From Siderastrea siderea (lineage: Eukaryota > Cnidaria > Anthozoa > Scleractinia > Rhizangiidae), in NCBI GenBank assembly GCA_964030785.1, contig OZ034975.1, positions 40,125,569 through 40,189,568 of the forward strand: a stretch of 64,000 bases of DNA, given 5' to 3'. Positions 55,341-63,100 of the stretch are shown here, one piece after another (position 1 is the first letter of the stretch; each line of letters begins with the position of its first letter). Under the pieces are notes generated by a model. That model saw only the letters and a list, made by a program, of their open reading frames with translations, was not told where the DNA came from and made no database searches. Made by a program: the position numbers and the translations under genes.

Positions 55341-58300
55341 GTCAGTCATTTCAGTCATTCAGTCAATGATTGGTACATGTTAACTTTAAAAAAAAACACC
55401 TACAGTAGACGATCACGTCAGCTGTATCAACAGCAGGACTCTCCACTCCATTACTAGCTGTACACTGATACTGGATGACGCTATCAGGGGTACCCGGTCT
55501 CTGTACATTCACAAGCCTGAGAGGTGAACTCTGCGACAACACTTGGCCTGATTCACCAATTTTTGTCCACGATATGAGAGGTTCAGGTTTACCAGACACA
55601 TTGCAGGACAAAGTACTAGTGATGCTATTTCCTTCCACGATGGCAACTGAAGTGGGATAAACATCCACAGAAGGTGCAACTAAAGAGAACAATTTTTACA
55701 AAATTCAAAAGGGGCTATTTTCTAAACAAAAAAACTCGGAAGTGAGTACTAGGAAAACTTTTAAGAGATCTGTATTGGCACCACGAGCGTCTTTGTTTGA
55801 TCCAAAATAATCACTGGCTTTGTTTATCTAAGTTCACAGCTCAGCGAATTCAGTGACTTGATCTCCAGTCTGAGAGAGTTTGATAAGCAGGTGTCAAACT
55901 ATGTAATTAATACAAAGTCAGTTCCTGGTGAGCCCAATTGTTCATGAATAATCTTACCAACAGCAGTGACTCTGACAGTAACGTTATGTCCTGTGCCGAC
56001 TGTGTTGATAGGGACACATGTGAACTCTCCATCTACCTCAACAGTTACATTGAACACACCGGAGCTGCTGTTACAAATCAGGGTGTCATCAAAGTAAAAG
56101 TAATAGATATGGGCAGCAGGATTGGCATATGTACTGCAGCGAAATATCACAGTGGAGCCATGTAGTACTGTGGTGTTGCTAGGAACAGATGTGAGCACTG
56201 TAGCAGTTGGTCGATCTGAAACATTAGCAGTACCGAGTGAAAACGCTCGATTGTAAAAAAATAACTGCAACCTGACACAAACATTAGGTGGAGGAAAGAA
56301 CTCACATCAGGAGCTTGCCAAGCAAGGTCTCTCTCAATGCTGTCTTCAATACACTATTTTCATTATGAAGACAGACTGAGGGCGACGTCTCTGCACTTAT
56401 TTTTGTCTGTAACTTTGTATAATCTAAGTGAATGGAAAGCTTCAGAAACCAATACTGAAAGTATAATTTTATTGTCTGGCTAAATGGAACCAAAAGCCTG
56501 GAATGACTGGCCGCTCAACGGAAGTAGGTGGTGAAATTTATTTGTATGGATCTTAGCTTTGGTTTGATTTCTATGATTAAAATGACTGTCACATTAACAA
56601 CAGGGGACAATCGCGGCTCGGATAATTTCTCAGCGTAAAGGGTAAAGTCAATTTCAGTGGAAGACACCACCCTTTATTTGAACCTTCTGAAAAGTCAATC
56701 AATCAATCAATCAATCAATTAATCAATCATTTCAGTATTTTAGTCAATGATTCATACATGTAAACTTAATTGGTATATGTAATAGGACTGCATGCTGTCC
56801 AATTTGGAAATAATTAGGTGAGAAAAATCCCTAGGACTGCCAAATTCGGCCGAGTCCAACATGAATTTGGCACTCAGAGAAATTTTATGAATCTAATTAT
56901 ATTTTAAATTACCTATTAAATAACCTATTACCTATTGTGCGTGTGAAAAACCAACGATGACTTCCCCAGCAAGCGACTGTTTTTAATATTGTATGGACAC
57001 TGCTGCATAGACGAAAATGAGTTCAAACGTCCCTGCGATTTGTCTTATGTCAAGTAATACTGCATGAAATATCCTGGAAATTACAAGAAGCAAATGAATA
57101 TGAAAACGGTCCAGAATATGAACTGAAACTGTAAACACTGAAATCACTTGCCATTTTTGAAGCTGCCTTTAAGTTACAGTACATTTTCCTACAACTTTCG
57201 CGCCGCTTTAGTTGATCGAGTCTTAAATGTCTCACATAACAGCCATACGGTCCGGTTGAATTATTCTTTCCCGTCTTTTTGTTGTAATTTCGGCGAATAG
57301 TTTCCAAAGTATAGGAACATGTTTTTCAAGCAGAATGTCCGCGAGCGATCGACTCACCACACGTTGAGTCATATTGACGTACTTTTCTCCGTGTTTCTCT
57401 TCTAAGTACGAGTCTTATTTGTTGCAATCCTCTTGTTATTTTTTTGCAAGCTTGTTATAGTGTTAATTTGTTCCAATTTGTTTCAACTTTTTGGAAAAAA
57501 TGCTGGTCAAGCAACACGAACAAAACGCTCAAATCCTTTGACATTCCGCCGGCTATTTACACTTCTCCACTGAAACTTTCGGCCGATGCATGGCGTCGTT
57601 ACGTGCTGAGTCCTGATTGGTTAAATTGCCATTCTTTAATCTTTTTGTGCGTTTTCATTGGCTGAGGACAAGCTGTCCAGATAAGGACAGCCGTTTTTTT
57701 TCCGTTGAAAAAACAGTATCTGGGGTGTCCAAATTAATAGTCAAGTTGGATAGGCTGAGAAAATTAATTAGGAAGTAATTGCTTGGTTGGTTGAATGGGA
57801 TTTTAGGCTAACAATATAATTAATCTTACAATAGATCTTAGCGGGCCACCTGTACAGCAAACTCCTGAAAACATAATAGACAAGCTATCATCGTATTGAC
57901 ACAACGTAAATGGTAACCAAATAAAAATATCCATGCATGCACAAATTGATTTACTTACAGTGCACTGTCACAGTGGTTATTTGTGTGAGTCCATCACCAT
58001 AATAATTGAATGGAGTGCAGCTGTAGATAACCTCATTTACTCTCTCACTGACTGAGGTTGTGTACACTGCAAAATGACTACCAGCTGTCGTGTTGAAGAA
58101 ACTCGTCTGATCTCTGCAGAATCGATACTTTGCAGGTGGGTTGGCACGTGCACTGCAGATGAGGTCAAATCTTGTACCCACAAAGACAGTGTTGTCTGTC
58201 AAACTAGTTGACAAGTCTGTTTTTACTGGAAGGTAGTCTAAAGGGAAAGAAATCTTGAGTTAACTAAATATCAATTCGATATTGTAAAGACACTCCTGTT

Positions 58301-59349
58301 CTGGTTCCCTGCAAACTGCAGGCTTCTTAGTGGGACTGTAGGTTGGCGAAGGAAGCAAGGCCAGGGGTTTCAATAAAATTTGAATTAGGCAGCTGGTTTG
58401 AGTAGAGTAACCGACTGTATCAACAGGAGCTTTGAAAGAATCTTCCTGTAATTACTTTAGTTTAGGGGAAAAGTAGCCGATTTCTCTGAGCGAAATAGCC
58501 GACGCTTTTCGTCGGCCGTCGGTGCTTATTGAAAGCACTGAAGGCTTTCATGTGGATGGGGAGTGGGCAACAGTGTGCATTTTATAGCCATTTCTCACGC
58601 CAAAATATACTTATTCCATGATTTCAAGAACTCCATCAGCTCATATAAAGAGCTAATTAGTGTAATGTTAACAGTCTACGACCTGGTTTTAAGCCTTTCA
58701 CTGCCGGGCTCCTTTTTCTAAACAAGTTGCGGCTAACATAGGTCCTTTATAAGTCTTAGCCAAAGACGATTACTACTGACATGTTTGAAGTACTAACTCA
58801 CTTAGTACAAAGATATAGACAGTTCTGCTGACAGAATTTCCAACGCCATTATCGCCAGTACATCTGTATTCTCCCTCGTCTTGTTTACCAGTGATGGTCA
58901 AAGGAAAGGTAACAACATATATAGATATATAGATCTCAGCATCGAGACGTTCCAACCAACTCGCCTAAAATAGCATTTGATTCCTAACTCATTCTTGTTT
59001 TAAAGACTTCCTGAGTCGAACAACAAATTCTTCTGATGACCTTCCGAACTGTTCATGGAGTTCTATATATGCGGAATGGGAAGGCCTGGTGTTTAAAAGT
59101 GGCATTTAAAACGTGTAAAAACAACACAAAAACCCATCAAATTGCGAGATCACCCGATGTACTAACAACGAGGATGAGAATGTTGACTATATTGATTATA
59201 ATTTATTGTACCACGATAATCAACAAAATGACGTCTAGGTACTCAAAAGATTAATCTCAACACTTTTTTGTTCTCTTTTCCTCCTTCCTTTTTTTCCAAA
59301 CGTACATTAACATACACCTGCTAGAGAGAGAGAAAAAGAGTGAGTGAGT

Positions 59350-59418
<69 letters not shown>

Positions 59419-59786
59419 CATAAGCTCCAAGACAACAAGAGCAAAGGACTACTTACAGCGCACTGCGATCATCACATCACTGGTAGCTGATGCAAATTTG
59501 CTGTTGGTAATCTGGTATTCATATCTCCCACTGTCCAATCTATCCACGGCAAGAATTGTTATTGTTGTTTCATTATCTGAAATATCCACTAGGGTACGGT
59601 TTATGTATCCAGGACCCACCGTCAAGCCGCTGGTATCTTTCACTGCAATGGTTATCGATGGAGGTAACCGAAATGCTGCAGTCCGCAATGTTCCGTCTAG
59701 TCTGTGCGTCCAATGAAGGGAAATGTTATTTCCTTCGTCGACAAACGAGGGTTTTGAAGGTTTTTTTGTCCATATTGGCACGCCAT
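39352..59786 (-). CDS. Receptor tyrosine kinase: Ig repeats, SEA, transmembrane, kinase (whole gene, 5' incomplete)
   Basis: Twenty-one exons join in phase without a stop, coding for about 1,104 residues in this window. From the N-terminal side: six intact Ig domains (59.5, 58.0, 56.0, 55.4, 54.0 and 53.2 kb), a SEA domain over three exons, a transmembrane helix, a juxtamembrane segment with SGYMDL, and a full kinase. Kinase motifs are [23 protein letters not shown] and [11 protein letters not shown]. Two further Ig exons (54505-54745 and a half exon at 58802) are broken, and being phase 1-1 they can be skipped harmlessly. The kinase sequence is of the FGFR/VEGFR-like RTK type. The SEA domain next to the membrane is unusual for those families. 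The signal peptide exon was not found and may lie beyond 64 kb. Confidence 0.82.
39795..39894 (-). CDS. RTK exon: kinase C-lobe, last helices
   Basis: Reads [18 protein letters not shown], the CW-x6-RPSF signature closing RTK kinase domains, then [11 protein letters not shown]. Phase is 2 in and 0 out. Confidence 0.9.
40245..40341 (-). CDS. RTK exon: kinase C-lobe, GRKIA region
   Basis: Reads [16 protein letters not shown], then [15 protein letters not shown]: the segment after the F helix in RTKs. Phase is 1 in and 2 out. The preceding intron has a GC donor. Confidence 0.9.
40810..40850 (-). CDS. RTK exon: kinase F helix (41 nt)
   Basis: Reads [13 protein letters not shown]. The phase requires the exon to stop at CTAG before GCAAGT, giving a GC-AG intron. 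A GT donor 9 nt later (GAG|GTCACT) would break the reading frame into the next exon. Confidence 0.88.
41183..41253 (-). CDS. RTK exon: activation segment end and APE-equivalent
   Basis: Reads [18 protein letters not shown], then TTKSDV. The usual APE motif appears as AYES. Phase is 0 in and 2 out. Confidence 0.9.
41827..42945. mobile_element. TTAA-flanked element with inverted terminal repeats (piggyBac-like MITE)
   Basis: CCCCATTCTGCCTGGG at the left and CCCAGGCAGAATAGGG at the right are inverted copies with one mismatch, each bordered by TTAA (41823-41826 and 42946-42949). TTAA target duplication and CCC-starting termini are the hallmark of piggyBac-type insertion. There is no transposase inside. 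It carries poly-G tracts near both ends and a nested palindrome. It lies in a kinase-gene intron. Confidence 0.72.
41876..42390. repeat. Palindromic foldback nested in the TTAA element
   Basis: Arms of about 230 bp run from AAAGTGCTACTATGATCAAA to its reverse complement ending at 42390, with few mismatches, around a centre near 42133. Each arm includes CAATGACGTCATA, which contains a CRE-like TGACGTCA. Confidence 0.85.
43210..43332 (-). CDS. RTK exon: catalytic and activation loops
   Basis: Reads [14 protein letters not shown], then [11 protein letters not shown], then [11 protein letters not shown]. The catalytic Asp, the Asn and the DFG are intact. The activation loop has IHE where related RTKs have one or two tyrosines. 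Phase is 0 in and 0 out. Confidence 0.92.
43468..43485. repeat. Poly-G tract
   Basis: About 18 uninterrupted G bases in a kinase-gene intron. Similar runs occur near 22112, 25797 (as C), 41841, 42879 and 50625. Confidence 0.9.
44429..44610 (-). CDS. RTK exon: hinge and kinase helices D-E
   Basis: Reads [19 protein letters not shown] (hinge), a short insert ([15 protein letters not shown]), then [17 protein letters not shown]. The kinase insert is short compared with vertebrate VEGFR or PDGFR. Phase is 1 in and 0 out. Confidence 0.9.
44703..45245. repeat. SINE cluster: two tRNA-like heads and an inverted arm
   Basis: Two direct copies each contain a minus-strand tRNA-like head (about 44771-44843 and 45013-45088; A box TAGCTCAATTGGTTAGAGC, B box GGGTTCGAATCCC, loop with GGT). 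An inverted arm follows (45121-45198) matching the 5' part. The same arms form the palindrome at 20.5 kb. Confidence 0.85.
45504..45614 (-). CDS. RTK exon: kinase helix C
   Basis: Reads [20 protein letters not shown], then [10 protein letters not shown]. The helix C glutamate is in LLSELEVM. Phase is 1 in and 1 out. Confidence 0.92.
46371..46707 (-). CDS. RTK exon: juxtamembrane and glycine loop
   Basis: Starts [12 protein letters not shown] after TTTGTCAG and includes SGYMDLQE. The kinase proper begins [19 protein letters not shown] with VAVKMLN at the end. Phase is 0 in and 1 out. Confidence 0.9.
46692..47095. repeat. Imperfect tandem duplication covering a splice acceptor
   Basis: 46692-46890 and 46902-47095 share ordered blocks (AATTCTAT.TGATTCTGA, GACACGCAC, ATTTTCTTGAG, TGAAGCTTA, CAGGAAATTTATA). 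The first block includes the acceptor and first bases of the juxtamembrane exon; the second is a diverged copy inside the intron. Confidence 0.55.
47317..47344 (-). CDS. RTK exon: 28-nt juxtamembrane microexon
   Basis: GATTCCATAG then 28 nt and a GTGAGT donor. In phase 2 it reads PYEVRGQYD and ends in phase 0, bridging the phases of the two neighbouring exons exactly. The other two frames contain stops. Confidence 0.65.
47438..47700 (+). pseudogene. LINE 3' end fragment
   Basis: Reads [19 protein letters not shown], then RRTVEAERR: the same C-terminal tail type as the LINE remnant at 32.3 kb. It is followed directly by CTG and GAT repeats, as expected for a 3' microsatellite tail. Confidence 0.6.
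47710..47858. repeat. (CTG)n and (GAT/GAC)n microsatellites
   Basis: CTG repeats at about 47710-47742 pass into GAT/GAC repeats to 47858. Long single-residue frames here are artefacts. Confidence 0.95.
47980..48215. repeat. Dispersed 240-bp repeat, copy 1
   Basis: Matches 52473-52710 with around 90% identity by eye; both start CACCCTCCACCGACGTATCC. Both copies lie in introns of the kinase gene. Confidence 0.8.
48444..48453 (-). CDS. RTK exon: 10-nt (or 19-nt, to 48462) microexon
   Basis: A phase 1 to phase 2 exon is needed between the transmembrane exon and the 28-nt exon. AGAAGAAAAG|GTAAGA with acceptor ACTGCAG gives EKKR. The acceptor at TTTATAG gives a 19-nt version adding ATA and has the better pyrimidine tract. 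Both keep the frame. Confidence 0.5.
48851..48955 (-). CDS. RTK exon: transmembrane segment
   Basis: Reads [16 protein letters not shown], then [18 protein letters not shown]. It is a single hydrophobic helix with a basic inner end and a cysteine cluster just outside. Phase is 1 in and 1 out. Confidence 0.9.
50069..50265 (-). CDS. RTK exon: SEA domain, C-terminal part with cleavage-type site
   Basis: Starts [18 protein letters not shown] matches the SEA autoproteolysis pattern [21 protein letters not shown] follows, then a Thr/Glu-rich stalk ([13 protein letters not shown]). Phase is 2 in and 1 out. Confidence 0.82.
50352..50410 (-). CDS. RTK exon: SEA domain, middle
   Basis: A 59-nt exon reading [19 protein letters not shown]. 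Phase is 0 in and 2 out, linking the two other SEA exons exactly. Confidence 0.8.
51226..51260. repeat. (CAAA)n microsatellite
   Basis: About eight AAAC/CAAA units followed by AAAACAAAAC. Confidence 0.9.
51316..51440 (-). CDS. RTK exon: SEA domain, N-terminal part
   Basis: Reads [14 protein letters not shown], then [20 protein letters not shown]: a SEA-type strand followed by the D-L-x-x-x-F helix. Phase is 1 in and 0 out. Confidence 0.8.
52473..52710. repeat. Dispersed 240-bp repeat, copy 2
   Basis: Second copy of the element at 47980-48215, in another intron of the same gene and in the same orientation. Confidence 0.8.
53226..53477 (-). CDS. RTK exon: I-set Ig domain nearest the membrane
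   Basis: Cysteines in ATIECLAEG and IYTCTAIN, tryptophan in YVWTN. Closest relative in this window is the Ig receptor exon at 26070-26327. Length 252 nt, phase 1-1. Confidence 0.9.
53974..54243 (-). CDS. RTK exon: Ig domain, duplicate module copy 1
   Basis: Reads [16 protein letters not shown], then [19 protein letters not shown] and YQCTASNGV. Nearly identical to 55404-55679 but 6 nt shorter. Length 270 nt, phase 1-1. Confidence 0.9.
54505..54745 (-). pseudogene. RTK Ig exon with 17-nt deletion (frameshift)
   Basis: Duplicate of the Ig exon at 55958-56215. The sequence around FDDTLIC is deleted by 17 nt, so the frame meets TAA directly after YYFYL. Both splice sites remain. Skipping it leaves the gene in frame, since its neighbours are phase 1-1. 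Confidence 0.85.
55404..55679 (-). CDS. RTK exon: Ig domain, duplicate module copy 2
   Basis: Reads [16 protein letters not shown], then [19 protein letters not shown] and [11 protein letters not shown]. Donor is GTAGGT. Length 276 nt, phase 1-1. Confidence 0.9.
55958..56215 (-). CDS. RTK exon: Ig domain with intact frame
   Basis: Reads [16 protein letters not shown], cysteines in [12 protein letters not shown] and [11 protein letters not shown]. An extra cysteine lies at DDTLICNSS. Length 258 nt, phase 1-1. Confidence 0.88.
56741..57958. other. Intron, nothing recognised
   Basis: Short ORFs only; no splice-flanked open frame noted. Confidence 0.4.
57959..58237 (-). CDS. RTK exon: Ig domain
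   Basis: Reads [15 protein letters not shown], cysteines in [12 protein letters not shown] and IYSCTPFN, with an additional FCRDQ cysteine and YRF in place of the core tryptophan. Length 279 nt, phase 1-1. Confidence 0.85.
58802..58913 (-). pseudogene. Truncated Ig exon relic
   Basis: Only the second half of an Ig exon remains: [25 protein letters not shown] and a good donor (CTAA|GTGAGT). It is close to exon 26748-26990 of the neighbouring Ig receptor. Upstream of VTFPL the sequence becomes an ATATAG repeat and there is no acceptor or first-cysteine half. Confidence 0.7.
59350..59415. repeat. (GA)n microsatellite
   Basis: About 60 bp of GA dinucleotide preceded by GAGT units, 40 bp from an Ig exon. 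Confidence 0.95.
59457..59786 (-). CDS. RTK exon: first Ig-like domain seen, cysteine-free
   Basis: Reads [17 protein letters not shown], then [11 protein letters not shown] and [10 protein letters not shown]. Both canonical Ig cysteine positions are occupied by W and Y, yet the strand pattern is Ig-like. Length 330 nt, phase 1-1. The phase-1 acceptor implies a preceding exon outside what I could identify. Confidence 0.8.
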
Positions 59787-62700
59787 CTAATTAATAATTT
59801 AAAAAGTACGAAATAAGCTTTAATGTAATTCATAGTTCACTGTAAAAACGCAGTTTTCAAGAAATGCACGCGAGAAACCCACAACAAAGACGGACTTCAA
59901 AAAATACTTCCGTCAATGTAATTTGGGTTAAAACGACAAACGGTCCAGTATTTTAATTTCTTTTATGCCGGTACGTCTGGTTGATCAAAGATTTAGAGAA
60001 CACAAACAAAGCCTAACATCACTCCGCGCAGCTCGTGTTACACTACAATTGGTCTCTTTTTTTTTTCTCCAGAGCGGGAAACGCAGTGATGGGCAGGAAA
60101 AGTAGACTTTTGTGCGACAACAACGGGATTTAGGGCAAGCCACGATTTTTGTGCGCTTAGGTGTTTTTCGCCCTCTAATCACGAGACGCTTTTACAGACA
60201 TCTTACTCATTAATTTTGATGTCAGATTCTAATAGAAATCATCAGAGAGCTGAGAAACAGTTAAGGACACCGCAGTGCAATGCAGACTTCCATTATCCAG
60301 GTATAAGTAGCCTTGTGACAAGAAATAACTTACTCTCAACCCATAAGGGCCGACCTTGGAAACGTTTGTTGATTCCTATTTATTTTGCATTCGAAACGCA
60401 ACAATTACTGCAAGAAAAGCCCACATAATTTTCCCAAGTAATTTAATTTATTCAACTCAAGTGCTTTTTATACACAAACAGTCATCGCCACCACGTTGGT
60501 GTACCTGGACTAGTAGCCAGAAGGTCATAGGTTTGACTCCTGTTGGGAGAACTCGGATTCTTTTCCGAGTTGTCTGTGTCACTGACTGAAAAGGTTTCTC
60601 GTACTGAATATGTGAAAGTTATCTATGCCAACTGCGGTTTAAATATGAAATTCTTGTAACCTATGACCGCGATACCGGTGCGTTGCTCTGCCAACTGAGC
60701 TATGAAGCCTTAAAAGGACGGTGCCTCCTAATACAGATGTATTTTTGCAAAGGTTATGACTATGGGGAAAAAGTAGATCTTAGAAAGGGTTATTGGAATC
60801 CAAAAAGAAAAATGTGGGTAACTGGGCATTTTTGAGAGATAATCAACCATAATTCCAAAAAAAGCGCTAAAATACAAAGAATGTATGGCAATTTCTATTC
60901 AAATTATTTTAAGCTCAATTATCTCTGAAAAATGCGTGGGTTACCCCCAATTTTCTTTTTGGTTTCTGATAGCCCTTGCTAAGATCTGCTTACTTCCACA
61001 TAGTCATAAACCGCGCAAATAAGCGGGCAAATTCCTTAAGAAACATGAATATCCCGAGATGCGCAGAACGTATGCGCAGTAACAAACGAGGCACCGTCCT
61101 TAAGAGCAGGTCAGGTTTTTAAGCTTTAATATCCTGTATGTTACCCTGCAAGCAGAGGTTTCTTGATCGTCCTAAGTTCCGGCAGGCGAATAAGTAACCC
61201 CTGCGCAAAACCGTCCCATTCTTTGATCAGCCGCCGTCCAGAATTTTAAACGAATTAATCAAAAATACTGGTTTCTAACCGGCTCTCAACTGGTTTTGAA
61301 GCTGACGCATGCCACGTTGTCAAAAAGTAATACTCTTGCAAACTTGTTGTACACGACAGATTTGTTTGTTTGTTTGATTTTTCTCCTAGCTCAGTAAATT
61401 AGCAGAAAGACATGGCAGCAAAGTATAAAACGATAGATGGAAGAGCACGATTATAATATTTACACCGGGAGATGAGAAATCGTGGCATTTCTTACTCGGT
61501 CTCGAGTGCTTGGGTACCATCAAATAGGTCAGTTTTGTAGATTCTGTTTTCTATGTTCTGTCTCCCCTATCTCTTGGTAGAATTCTCTAAGTCAATTTTT
61601 ATCGGCAAGGGGATTGTCTATGTAAGGACCTTTTGGTTCAATAATAGTCTTCCTTCTCGTTCCCGAGTTCTGTTTCGCTTAGATATTTACACCGGGAGAT
61701 GAGAAATCGTTGCATTTCTTACTACGTCTCGAGAGCTTCGGTACCATCAAGTCGTTTTCTAGCGTATGGTTTCTTCGTTCTGCCTTCTTTATCTCTTGGT
61801 AGTTTTGTCTAAGTCAATATTCATCGGCAAGCGGCTTGTCTATGTAAGGATCTTCTGGTTCTGAATAGCTTCTTTCTCGACCTCGAGTTATGTTTCGCTT
61901 TCAACTTCAGAAGTTAGCGAGTCGCATTCGATGGACTCTAAAAGCTCCAAATCACTGCCTAGATTACTAGTAACATCAGTAGTTTCACGTAATTCCGTGC
62001 TTAATTTGGTCGTTGCGGAATAAAGAAAATAAAATGTATTAGATCTCCGCAATATGGCCCACGTAGTTTGTTTTGGCATCGACTCCGTTCCTGGTATGAC
62101 ATCACAACGTGATTATGCGCGGTTTTTGACATGACCGGGATTAAAATTTCACGTTTTTAAACGGCAAAAGCGCCGGGAAGGAAAATCGAAATCGAAAAAC
62201 AATTTTTGATATTCATATCAGGATGCCATTTAGATTTGTTCAGGAAAATAAAAAAAAACTGCCATATACACTTTAAAGCTATGAAAACGAAACTTACAAG
62301 GCAGAAAGTGCGTCTAACAATGTTTCCGTGAGGTTTTAAACATGGGCTGATGACGTCACATCAAATAAGAATTGCGTCATGTTCTCAAACGGCGGCTATT
62401 TTGAACTTTATCAAAATTGATCAAAAAGTTATCAAAGTCAATGAAATGAAAACCAGAATGATCTAAAAATGTAAAAGTTATTTCAAGGATGTTATATTTT
62501 TTTACTAAAAAGGGGAAAATTCTAATTTCTAAAAAAAATGCCTGTCAAAATATGGTTGTTATAGTAACGACAAATTTGATAAACAACAACAATTCATCTC
62601 GCAGATGAATTTGAAGAAAAAGTCTGCAAGTTTCATGGCTTTGGCTTCCGTATTTAAGAAAGTAACGAACATCAAAAGTCTGTGAGAGTAGATTCCGCCT

Positions 62701-63100
62701 CCTGCTGGTCTGAATGAGAGGATTTCTGCAGATGTCATGGTTATCAACAAACCTTTTTAATTCCAAACACCTCTCAGACTTTAAACAAAGCAAACTTTGC
62801 CTCAAGCATCCAACTAATTGCAAGAAGTACTAAGCTCAATAACAATAACTGAGATCCGTCTATAGGGTTTACTTTCGTTGAGTTGTTGGTTGTAGGTAAA
62901 ATGCGCCACTAGCTATAGGATTCGCAACGATTATTTTTTTAATATTTTATTAACAATTAAGCACACTGAACATTGCAATATTCCTTAGTTAACAAATAAT
63001 ACATAAATTACATTGAATACATTGATTACATTGAACTTATGGGACACGGGGGCACTCAACGTTACAAGGCAATATTAATAATTTAAAAATTATACATTGA
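59787..63100. other. Upstream region of the kinase gene: SINE pieces and diverged repeats
   Basis: No RTK signal-peptide exon found. 60500-60600 (GGTCATAGGTTTGACTCCTG, then CTCGGATTCTTTTCCGAG) and 60665-60715 (GCGATACCGGTGCGTTGCTC, TGCCAACTGAGC) are tRNA-derived SINE pieces. 61450-61560 and 61680-61790 repeat each other (TTTACACCGGGAGATGAGAA). A minus-strand ORF at 61888-62079 shows no domain. Confidence 0.45.

Larger units (their letters stand above)
53974..56740. repeat. Tandem duplication of a two-Ig-exon module (unit about 1.4 kb)
   Basis: Exons and introns of 53.97-55.37 kb recur at 55.40-56.74 kb, including the intron stretches GAATGACTGGCCGCTC and the TCAA microsatellite (55292-55340 and 56694-56728). 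Exon pairs are 53974-54243 with 55404-55679, and 54505-54745 with 55958-56215. Confidence 0.9.

Noticed and set aside
60326..60425. Minus-strand MWAFLAVIVAF as the missing RTK signal-peptide exon
   Set aside because: The frame reaches TAG before the donor at GTAAGT, and that donor would be in phase 0, while the first Ig exon needs phase 1.
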